Positions 35,938 through 43,563 of a stretch of DNA of 64,000 nucleotides are shown here, piece after piece. A program made the translations under genes and the position numbers. The notes below the pieces were generated by a model. The model did not search any database and had not been told where the DNA came from. It saw nothing but the letters and a program-made list of their open reading frames with translations. Numbering within the stretch: position 1 is the first letter of the stretch; every line of letters begins with the position of its first letter. The DNA is from Pelagomonas calceolata. Its lineage: Eukaryota; Sar; Pelagophyceae; Pelagomonadales; Pelagomonadaceae. Location: the NCBI GenBank assembly GCA_918797485.1, contig CAKKNE010000005.1:620001-684000 (forward strand). The letters run 5' to 3'.

Positions 35938-36192
35938 CTTTTCTGGTACGGGGCAGCCTCCACGCCGTCGACGCGTCGCTCCTGGTAGCTCTAAGGCTTG
36001 CTTGTAGGCATAAATTCCTAGTGTCTTACAGGCCGCTAGCTCGTAGCGGTTGCGACGCGGGCAGCCCCAAACACGCGTCAAGCGCACCTCCACGCCATCG
36101 ACGACGCGGAGAACGGAGGATCCGAGTGCTTTACAGCGCTAGCTTGCCAGTTTGCGCGCACAACCGCGGGCAGCCAAAGGGCAGCCAAAACC
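35938..36192. promoter_or_regulatory. Divergent promoter region with CTAG and GGGCAGCC motifs
   Basis: 255 bases between a MYND gene (minus) and KATNAL2 (plus). It holds a near-consensus CTAG motif (36018-36039), three GGGCAGCC words (36058, 36168 and 36179) and two CACGCC(A/G)TCGACG words. Confidence 0.55.
36018..36039 (+). promoter_or_regulatory. CTAG-motif copy (closest to consensus)
   Basis: Begins CTAGTGTCTTACAG and ends GCCGCTAG; 154 bases upstream of the KATNAL2 ATG at 36193. Confidence 0.65.
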
Positions 36193-37856
36193 ATGGCCTC
36201 GACGCTCGCGGCCATCAAGGCCGCGAGCCACGCCAAGGACGCGCGCGAGAAGCGCGACACGGACTTCCACAAGACAGCACTCGTATTAGCAAGGGAGTAC
36301 CTGCGGGCCAACGGCTACAGCAAGAGCTGCGACGCCCTCGCCAAAGAAGTGGGTTCTGGGTTGGAGAAGCTCGAGCTGGCGGACAACGTCGACTTAGGAG
36401 CTGTTATCAGGGAGTTCGATGCATACTACCAACTCAAGCTCGGCCGGCCGCCCAAGCTCCTGAGGAGACGAGACAACGAAAACGAGCCCCCGAGGCCGCC
36501 CGGGGTCTACGAGCGGCGGAAGCGCGGGGCGGCGCGAGCCGCGGCCGAGAAGGCGGAACGCATCGAGCGACCGCGCGAGGCCGGGGAAAGCGTCGCGCTG
36601 GGCGTGCTGAAATCTAGATTGGGCGTGTCTGGGGGCGAAGGCGCTGTACCGCAGAATAAGCCCATGTGGCTGGACAACGACGGCGTCACGGGCTCGAAGA
36701 TCGAACCGACGGCGCGGACGCGGCGCGGAAATCGTGATTCAACTTGAGGCGGCTCCTGCGCGCCGATGGCGTCGAGGGGGCGCCGCCGCGACGCCGTCGA
36801 CGTTACGCGAGCCCTCACCGGTCGCCGCCTGCGCAGGACCGGAACGCGATCGTCAATGACAACCCGAACGAGCGCATCCTCAAGCCGCCTCCCGCCTTCG
36901 CAGGAGATTCAGAACTCCAAGCGCTGGCCAATGTTATTCAGCGGGAGATCTACGCGCCTACTTCCGTGGAGGGCGACGGCTGGGGCGACGTCGTCGGTCT
37001 CGAATCGGCCAAGAGTTTATTGAGGGAGGCCGTGGTCATGCCCGCGCGGTATCCTCAACTATTTCGTGGTCTGACGGCGTCGTGGGGCGGCGTGCTGTTA
37101 TTTGGCCCTCCAGGGACGGGCAAAACACTACTCGCAAGAGCCGTGGCGACACAGACCAAAACGACGTTCTTCAACATCAGTGCGTCGTCGATCGTCTCCA
37201 AGTATAGGGGAGATTCAGAAAAACTAGTGCGAGTACTGTTTGATCTCGCGCGGTGGCACGCCCCGTCCACGGTGTTCTTCGATGAAATTGATTCGATCAT
37301 GGCGCAGCGCGGCGGCCAGGGCGGCACGGGCAACGAGCACGAAGGGTCTCGGAGGATGAAGACCGAAGTACTCATTCAGATGGACGGCCTGTCCAATAAA
37401 AATTCGTCAGATATGGTCTTGGTCCTGGCGGCGTCGAACTTACCTTGGGAATTGGATGTTGCTCTCTTGCGAAGACTCGAGAAGCGGGTCTTAGTGCCGT
37501 TGCCCGATCAGGAGGCTCGGAGGCAGATGGTGTCGTCGTTCCTAGCCGGGAGGGTCGGGGAGGACTGTCAGCTGGATAGTTACGCGTCAGAAACAGAAGG
37601 CTACTCGGGCTCGGACTTGCGATTAGTCTGCAAGGAGGCGGCCATGCGGCCCGTGCGGCGACTCGTATCTCAACTGGAGGCGATGGAGTCTTCTAGAGGA
37701 GGCGAGGCCGTGCCGGACTCGGAAGTGGAGAGGTTGATGGGCGCGAACCGCGTGACGCACGACGATATGACTCTGGCGATGAAGGGCACGAAGCCGTCGG
37801 CGAAGCTGTTCGCGGACAAGTACCGGACGTGGGAGGCGAACTTCGGGTCGTCGTAA
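36193..37856 (+). CDS. Katanin p60-like AAA ATPase (KATNAL2 type)
   Basis: A 512-aa microtubule-severing AAA ATPase. Exons 36193-36711 and 36837-37856 (in frame). The N-terminus has a LisH-like helix (TALVLAREYLRANGYSKSCDAL, seen in two parts: LVLAREYLRANGY and SKSCDAL), typical of KATNAL2 rather than KATNA1. AAA module: GWGDVVGLESAKSLLREAVV, Walker A GPPGTGKT (about 262-269), Walker B VFFDEIDSI, sensor-1 LAASNLPWELDVALLRRLEKR with the Arg finger, then the C-terminal Vps4-like helix. Acts on axonemal or cytoplasmic tubulin. The intron donor is the weakest part of the model; GC at 36712 is the only GY site nearby that keeps the frame. Confidence 0.88.
36712..36836 (+). other. Intron of the KATNAL2-like gene
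   Basis: 125 bp, putative GCGCGGACG donor and CCGCCTGCGCAG acceptor. The interior has GACGCCGTCGACGTTACGCG, again the introner-like core word. The ORF happens to stay open from 36744 through the intron into exon 2, so a shorter isoform cannot be excluded. Confidence 0.5.
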
Positions 37857-38512
37857 GGTTTTTGTGGTAGGTTGTTTTTGGGGGCCGCGCGGCGCGCGTC
37901 GATGGCGTCGGAGCAGTGCCGTGTCGCGTGACTCGCGTCGCTGCCGCCGAATGCGCAAGGCCAAGACGCTCGCGCGCCTGCGGAAGGCGTTCTGACGATT
38001 TCCGTTCCCCCGCGAACTCGCGTCTGCGTGACCCCGTTCCGGCATGTACAAGACCCACCCCCCTCGCTCACTCCCTCCCTGGAGGATCTGTACATCTCGA
38101 ACTCTCGGGTCCGCCGTGAACTTCGGCTTAATAGCATTACCTCGTTGACTCCTGCATACCTGGGCCGCTCCGAGTCCGGGTGAGTACCACACGGGCCACG
38201 CCCCCAAGCCATGCCCCAAGGAAGCGCTCTCTCCAATTTCCTAGTGTCTTAGCGATCACGCTAGCTAATCATCCGGGCGTCCGGGCGACGTGCACTTTTT
38301 GCAGCTGCTCACGTCCCACGCGTGGTCTCGTACACATACAACGCACGTAGGAAGTCACCACAGCGATCGCATACGCGTGCATCAGCGGCAAAAGTAACCA
38401 GCGCTCGCCGTGAGTCTCTGTGAGAGCAGCCTGCTGCAACGCGACAGCGGAGAGCGCCCGACGCCGGAAGAGCTCCGACGACGCCGCCGCCGCGCACCCC
38501 TAGCAAACAAAG
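37857..38512. other. Intergenic region with CTAG motif
   Basis: 656 bases between KATNAL2 and NSA2, both plus. It holds GCGTCGATGGCGTCGG near 37896 (introner-core word, reverse) and one CTAG motif at 38241. The small ORFs are antisense shadows. No gene is supported. Confidence 0.45.
38241..38264 (+). promoter_or_regulatory. CTAG-motif copy
   Basis: Begins CTAGTGTCTTAGCG and ends TCACGCTAG; 249 bases upstream of the NSA2 ATG. Confidence 0.55.
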
Positions 38513-39295
38513 ATGCCCCAGCACGAGCACATCGAGCAGCATCGAAAGCGCCACGGCGAACGCTTAGACGCGCCCGAGCGCCGACGAAAGAAGGAGGCGC
38601 GGTCGGTACATGAACGCGCCAAGTTCGCCAAGAAGGTCCATGGTTTACGAGCGAAGTTGTTCAACAAGAAGCGCTTCAAGGAGAAGGCCATCCTCCGAAA
38701 AACTATTGCCGCCCATGAGGAAAAGGAAGCACGAGCAAGAAATAACACTAGTGATGACAAGGCCGCCGTACCGGCCTTCCTCCTAGACAGGGAAGGTACT
38801 TCGAGAGCAAAAATCCTCTCGAATAGCATCAAACAGAAGCGCGCAGAGAAGGCGGGTAAGTGGTCAGTACCAATACCCAAGGTAAGAGCAGTAGCGGACG
38901 ACGAGATGTTCCGCGTGCAAGCGTCGGGCAAGCGCAAGAAGAAGGCCTGGAAGCGCGTCGTCACGAAAATTACCTTCGTCGACCCGAATTTTACGCGCAA
39001 GCCTCCGAAGTACGAGCGATTTATTCGACCGAGCGGTTTGAGGATGAAGAAGGCCCACGTGACGCATCCGGAGCTGAAGGCGACGTTCTGTTTGGACATT
39101 TTGGGCGTGAAGAAGAATCCTAGTAGTGCGATGTACACGTCGCTGGGCGTCATTACGAAGGGTACCGTGATCGAGGTGAACGTGTCGGAGTTGGGCTTGG
39201 TTACTACTACGGGTAGAGTAGTCTGGGGCAAGTACGCCCAGGTGACGAACGACCCCGAATTGGATGGGTGCATCAACGCGGTGCTGCTCGTGTAA
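38513..39295 (+). CDS. NSA2: Ribosome biogenesis protein NSA2
   Basis: A 260-aa protein, the exact length of NSA2/TINP1 orthologues. Seen: [56 protein letters not shown], the [20 protein letters not shown] block and the S8e-like C-terminal beta domain ([40 protein letters not shown]). NSA2 is needed for 27S pre-rRNA processing and 60S assembly in the nucleolus. Single exon; Lys/Arg-rich with nuclear localisation signals. One of the surest calls in the window. Confidence 0.97.
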   Translation: MPQHEHIEQHRKRHGERLDAPERRRKKEARSVHERAKFAKKVHGLRAKLFNKKRFKEKAILRKTIAAHEEKEARARNNTSDDKAAVPAFLLDREGTSRAKILSNSIKQKRAEKAGKWSVPIPKVRAVADDEMFRVQASGKRKKKAWKRVVTKITFVDPNFTRKPPKYERFIRPSGLRMKKAHVTHPELKATFCLDILGVKKNPSSAMYTSLGVITKGTVIEVNVSELGLVTTTGRVVWGKYAQVTNDPELDGCINAVLLV

Positions 39296-39340
39296 GGAAT
39301 AGTCTGTAGTACAAACATGGGGTTACTCGCGGCGACGGCA

Positions 39341-39994
39341 TCAGCGGCCGCGCTTCGACGGCTCGACGCGCCAGGGCAGCTTCGTCGCGAGGACTCCTGG
39401 CGCCTCGGGATCGAAGGACTCCTGTCCGTCTTCCAGGATGCCCCAGTCCGTGCCGTTCAGGACGTCCTTCGGCGTGCGCCAGGCCGCTCGTACGTCGTCG
39501 TCGGCCACATATCGTCGCGCGAGCACCATCTCCGTGCCGTCGACGTACCCGAGGCTCACGAAGCGCCCAAACTCTGTCGACCCACACGCTGCGACGACGG
39601 CGTACTGGCCGCGGCACGAGACCATCATGTCGTGCCAGTCGTCCGAGTACGTCTTGTGCCCCTCGCCGTCGTTCTGGTCCAGTTGATACGATCCCGTGAG
39701 CCGAATGTCGCCGAGGTGCTCGAGGCCCCAGAATTGCTCTTCGTCGCTTGTGCCGCAGGATTCCAGGATCTCGAGCTCGTCCTGCCCGCGATAAACGCGA
39801 GTTTGCAGCGCAAAGTCGTTCTTGCTATTCTCGTATCTGGTGTCGCCGCTGTCGGGCAGCGTGTCGGTGTCCGTCGGCACCCAGACGCCTCGCCACGTGA
39901 CGCTGTTCCCGAAGTCGCTTACGGCCAGCACGCCGCGCCAGACAAACAGCGTCGCCCGCCATTCCCGCTCCCCGTCGCGCTGGCGGCGCGGCAT
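39341..39994 (-). CDS. Hypothetical soluble protein
   Basis: A 217-aa single exon from ATG 39994, convergent with NSA2 and 45 bases from it. Composition is that of a real protein (many Asp/Trp/Tyr, few runs): FVWRGVLAVSDFGNSVTWRG, then SYQLDQNDGEGHKTYSDDWH and GRFVSLGYVDGTEMVLARRY. The alternation suggests a small beta-barrel. No signal peptide, no membrane helix and no family that I recognise. A role cannot be assigned. Confidence 0.6.
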   Translation of the reverse strand: MPRRQRDGEREWRATLFVWRGVLAVSDFGNSVTWRGVWVPTDTDTLPDSGDTRYENSKNDFALQTRVYRGQDELEILESCGTSDEEQFWGLEHLGDIRLTGSYQLDQNDGEGHKTYSDDWHDMMVSCRGQYAVVAACGSTEFGRFVSLGYVDGTEMVLARRYVADDDVRAAWRTPKDVLNGTDWGILEDGQESFDPEAPGVLATKLPWRVEPSKRGR

Positions 39995-40284
39995 GGCTGC
40001 TCAATGTTGGTAATAAAAAACAGAGTCGTTCGTACGCGCTCGCCGCGTATAGATGCTCAAAACTTGGTGTCAAAAGCAGTGTGGTTGTGTGCGCGCTCTC
40101 TGGGCCTCGAATCGATGGCTGCAGCTGTCGCAGTCACAATATCTGGGACCGGCAGGTCTTAATCAAAGCCTGCAAGTGGCCCAGCGGCCGTGGGGGCTGC
40201 AAAAAAGGCCGGCGTCGAGCGTGAAAAACCCGTCAGGCATGCATGCGACTTGATAAACAACTTAATTTACTTCCCGGCACGCCG

Positions 40285-41501
40285 TCACCGCGACCGCGTA
40301 TACTCCGGCGCCGGCTCCTTGTAGGCCAGGAGCTCGTCGACGGCCTCGCGCCCGCCTGTCGCGAGCGCGGTGCAGAGCCCCGCGCCGACGGTCGCCGGCA
40401 CGAGGTAGAGGAGCGCCGGCTGGCCCGCCCGCACGTACTCGTTGGCCGCGAACGCGGCTAGCAGGCCCACCGCGTACGCGCTTGTCGCAGTCAGGCGCCA
40501 TGCGCGTTCTCCCTTTGCGTCGCCGTAGCGGCCCAGGAAAGACACTAGCAGCGACGGCAGTGCTACGTCGCCTAGGCCAAGCAGGGCGTACGGTTGTATG
40601 GAATCGGGCCTGTGTCGAAACCAACCAGTGAGAACATCACGTCGATAGCGTGGAGCGCCTGAAATTTGATTTCCACACGGAATCGATGCGGGTTCGGAGC
40701 TTTCAAGACGACGGGCGCATCAATCTTCGTCGCCACGGTCATCATCACGTCGCTGCCGAACACGAAGAAGATATCATACAAAAAAAGGCCGCCGAGCAGC
40801 GCCGCGCCCACCCCAAAGCTCCGCAGCGGCACCGTCCGCGGCGCGAGTAACGCGAGCGACCAGCCTAAGAAATTGGCGATGCCGGTCTTCGCCTCCAGAC
40901 TCAATTGCAAGGAGTCGGCGCCGAGGTATAGAGCTACCAGAATGAACGCAATGACCCCGCCGACGAGGGCCGCGCGGTCGTCCTCATCTGACACCGCATC
41001 ACATGCCTCGTAGAGCACTAAGGAAGAAGCACCACCCGCAAACGCGGACGTCAGCAGCCGGTAGCCCAGCGACGGGTCGATGCTCAGGTACTTGATCAGG
41101 GCGTACAGCGAGAAGAGGCTGATAGACGCGAGGACCGGCGCTAGAGCCGCCTGCTTCATGGTCAGCGGCTCGGCCTCCGGCGGCGCCAGCGACGGCGCCC
41201 GGCTCGATAGATACACCGTCGCCGTCGCCAGTCCTAGAAAGAAGACGTAGTGCGACTCCTTCGTTTGTAGAACGAGCGGCACGGCCTGGAGCGCGGCCGC
41301 GAGCGCGTAGATCGGTGCATCCTTCGCGACTGGATTTTCTGTCTCCGTCGGCGCGGCGGCGAGGGCGACGCGCGCGCGTCCACTCGTCGTTCGCAGCGGA
41401 ACGTTTTTATCGTAAACTGTAGGAGATAACGGTCGGCAGACGGGCTGTGGTGCAACCAATGCATGCGCGCTGGTCAAAAGCAGCAGCATGTAGAGCAGCA
41501 T
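40285..41501 (-). CDS. Signal peptide peptidase-like intramembrane aspartyl protease
   Basis: A 378-aa polytopic protein, exons 41501-40690 and 40609-40285 (1137 coding bases, in frame). N-terminal signal MLLYMLLLLTSAHALVAPQ, then about nine membrane helices. The catalytic Asp pair is YD in GLFLYDIFFVFG (D243, exon 1) and GxGD in ALLGLGDVALPS (D285, exon 2), followed by the PAL motif in AGQPALLYLVP (335-337). These presenilin-fold proteases cut membrane-spanning peptides in the ER or, in plants and algae, also in other organelles. The intron sits between the two catalytic aspartates and is a shortened introner; splicing needs a GC donor. Confidence 0.9.
40610..40689 (-). mobile_element. Internally deleted type-1 introner
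   Basis: 80-bp intron on the minus strand: GCATCGATTCC, then GTGTGGAAATCAAATTTCAG, the CTCCACGCTATCGACG part of the core, then TTCTCACTGGTTGGTTTCGA and CACAG. About 100 bp of the usual interior is missing. The duplicated target is imperfect (CGATTCC is shared). Orientation is sense. Confidence 0.85.
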
Positions 41502-41855
41502 GGCTGGGTGCGGTGAATTGCAATCAGAGATGCTCTTTGCCGCGGGAGAGCAGTGATTCGTCGACGTGTGGCTGTAATCCAGCAAGCCAAGCCTGCAGCG
41601 GAGCTTGTGGCTACGAGTACGAGCTTTTTTTTGGCAGCCCGCATACATTCTAGTGTGTCTACGCCGCTAGGAGTCTTCCACAAAATTGCATTCCCAGGCG
41701 CGTGAAAGACGCGCCAGTGCTCAAGCGCGACGTAACGGCTCTCTCCAACATTCGCCCCGTCGCGCCTGGATAGGCGTTTAGCGCGACCGACGCGCCGAAG
41801 AGCGGTTTCACAAAATCCCTACATCGAACAATCGGACGATTCAGTCCACGTCACG
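41502..41855. other. Divergent intergenic region with CTAG motif; possible missed exon
   Basis: 354 bases upstream of the signal peptide peptidase gene. It contains a CTAG motif at 41650. From about 41702 one frame reads VKDAPVLKRDVTALSNIRP before a stop, which could be an upstream exon of the small membrane-protein gene, but no ATG is found. Confidence 0.35.
41650..41670 (+). promoter_or_regulatory. CTAG-motif copy
   Basis: Begins CTAGTGTGTCTAC and ends GCCGCTAG; about 150 bases upstream of the signal peptide peptidase start on the other strand and 190 upstream of the small plus-strand ORF. Confidence 0.55.
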
Positions 41856-42053
41856 TTGTATAGCATCGCCGTCCTCTCGCTCTGCGCGCTGCTCGTCGGC
41901 GTCATCGCCGCGGCGGCGACGCACGTCGTGATGAAGCAGAAATCGGTGCAAATGCTCGAGCGGTCCAAGGCTCCCTGGCAGTCGTACGGCAGCCGCGACG
42001 AGGAGGGCGCGCCGCTCATCGCGAAGCGGCCGAGCCTGTCCTTTAGCGTGTAG
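41856..42053 (+). CDS. Small single-pass membrane protein, 5' end uncertain
   Basis: A reading frame encoding a membrane helix (YSIAVLSLCALLVGVIAAAA) followed by about 40 basic and polar residues ending APLIAKRPSLSFSV. No ATG precedes the helix in this frame; the frame is open back to about 41775, so the first exon or start may be further upstream and spliced. It is kept as a feature because the helix-plus-tail pattern is protein-like and the convergent MYND gene ends 24 bases away, matching the tight packing seen elsewhere. Confidence 0.4.
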   Translation: MYSIAVLSLCALLVGVIAAAATHVVMKQKSVQMLERSKAPWQSYGSRDEEGAPLIAKRPSLSFSV

Positions 42054-42076
42054 TTAGTCTATAGAACCTTGTCGAG

Positions 42077-43225
42077 TTACGCGCCTCGCGGCGGCGGGTC
42101 GCGGGCGGCGAGCGCGCCGCTCAGCGCGGCTCCCGCGTTTCGCAGTGAAATTTCAATTGGCGCCAAAAGCGGATGCGCGCCGCCGAGCACGCGCCGCGCG
42201 GTCTGTGTCGTCTCCACGAGCGTCGTCACGGCCTCGCGGAGATCGGCGAGCGTGGCTCCGTCGTCCTTGTAGAGCGCCAGCGCGTAAGTCCACCCCATCC
42301 GCAACGTTAATTCATGCGACGCCCCAATAACACGTCGCGCCACGGGGTTCGTTTTGCGCAGCAGTGCCTTGGCTTCTTCGAAGCGCTGTAGATCAACAAG
42401 GGACGACGCGTAGTTGTTGGCTGCTACTAGGGTGAGTTCATGTTCTTCGCCAGAGAGCCTCACACGTCCGGAATAAACGTCTTGTCGCAGGGGCAAGGCC
42501 TCATCAAGCCGTCCGAGATATTGATACGTGTTCGCAAGATTCCCCTGCGCGGCGAGAATGGCGGATAGTGGTGCGCCAATGCGCCGCAACGTAGACAACT
42601 CGGCCTCTCTCACGGACAACGCGTCCGCCCAATTTCCAACAGCGGATAAACCGTTCCCCAACTGCGTCATCGCCAAGCCCTTAGCCTCATCCGTCTCCAG
42701 CCGCCCCACGTACGTCTTCCAGCACGCCCACCCGAGCGCACACGCCACGACGCCGTGATACCTTTGCTCGCACAGACTACACGTATCCCACCGCCGCCAC
42801 CTCTTATCAAACGCCTTGCTATCCAAATTGTTCTCCCATGCCTCCGCGACCAATATCTTCGCCTCCTCCGCCAAGCACGACACGTGCGCAAAGCCTGCCG
42901 TCCCGCGGCACGCGCACATGCGCACGAGGCCCTCCTTGGTGTGTCGATGCAGCGCCTGCGTGCAAATATAGCACGTCTGGCCCTTTGTGTCCTCCGCGCA
43001 CGCCTCCGCCGCGACCGCGACGGCCGCCGTGTACTTCTGATTTGCATTATACTGCTCGGCACCACCTGCTTTTTTAATCGCTTTGCAGAGCTTGTCGTGG
43101 CCGCCCTCTTCCCAGTGTTGTTTCTGGCAGGCTGCCCCGCAGTAGCGCGTGCTGCAGCGACCGCATTTCTTGCCCAAGGATAATCCAAGGTCGGTGGCGC
43201 AGACGGCGCATTGCGTGAGGATCAT
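42077..43225 (-). CDS. MYND, RING-variant and TPR protein, member 2
   Basis: A 382-aa single exon, the same length and architecture as the gene at 34789. MYND finger (C6, C9, C21, C24, YCGAACQKQHWEEGGH), then the almost identical block GGAEQYNANQKYTAAVAVAA and TCYICTQALHRHTKEGLV, RING-variant ligands in MCACRGTAGFAHVSC and DTCSLC, then TPR-like repeats (ILAAQGNLANTYQYLGRLDEA). The high similarity of the zinc-binding half with weaker similarity in the TPR half suggests that the TPR part evolves faster or binds different partners. ATG 43225 lies 18 bases from a GGGCAGCCC word. Confidence 0.85.
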   Translation of the reverse strand: MILTQCAVCATDLGLSLGKKCGRCSTRYCGAACQKQHWEEGGHDKLCKAIKKAGGAEQYNANQKYTAAVAVAAEACAEDTKGQTCYICTQALHRHTKEGLVRMCACRGTAGFAHVSCLAEEAKILVAEAWENNLDSKAFDKRWRRWDTCSLCEQRYHGVVACALGWACWKTYVGRLETDEAKGLAMTQLGNGLSAVGNWADALSVREAELSTLRRIGAPLSAILAAQGNLANTYQYLGRLDEALPLRQDVYSGRVRLSGEEHELTLVAANNYASSLVDLQRFEEAKALLRKTNPVARRVIGASHELTLRMGWTYALALYKDDGATLADLREAVTTLVETTQTARRVLGGAHPLLAPIEISLRNAGAALSGALAARDPPPRGA

Positions 43226-43563
43226 TTACAGCTTCGGGCAGCCCGATGGCGTCGATACAAGCGAGTAGCAATGCCTCTCCGTCGCGCGTCGCGCGTCACC
43301 CGCACGAACACAGACGCGTCGTCGTCATTTCTTAGCCTCTCGCACGCGTCGCGAGGCCTCCGCCGTCGTCGAAGCTGGTCCCGGCGGGACGGCGGCCGCA
43401 GCACCCCATGCCAACGCCCTGGTGCAGAGAGCGGGGAGGCGCGCGCAGCGGGGCAGCCACCGTCGCGCCCCGGACCGGCCGCAATACATTAGCGGCGACA
43501 CCTGTCCGCCGAGGGACCGCTGACGGACCAAGCCGGGCAGAGGGGGCAGCCCCCACAGGCACC
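43226..43563. promoter_or_regulatory. Divergent promoter region with GGGCAGCC motifs
   Basis: 338 bases between a MYND gene (minus) and the IQ/WW gene (plus). GGGCAGCCC at 43239-43248 and GGGGCAGCCCC at 43544-43554 sit close to the two start codons. No CTAG motif. Confidence 0.5.

Noticed and set aside
36744-36836. Start of KATNAL2 exon 2 at 36744 as a separate gene
   Set aside because: The LisH-bearing upstream ORF is the expected N-terminus of KATNAL2; the extension is Arg-rich intron read-through.
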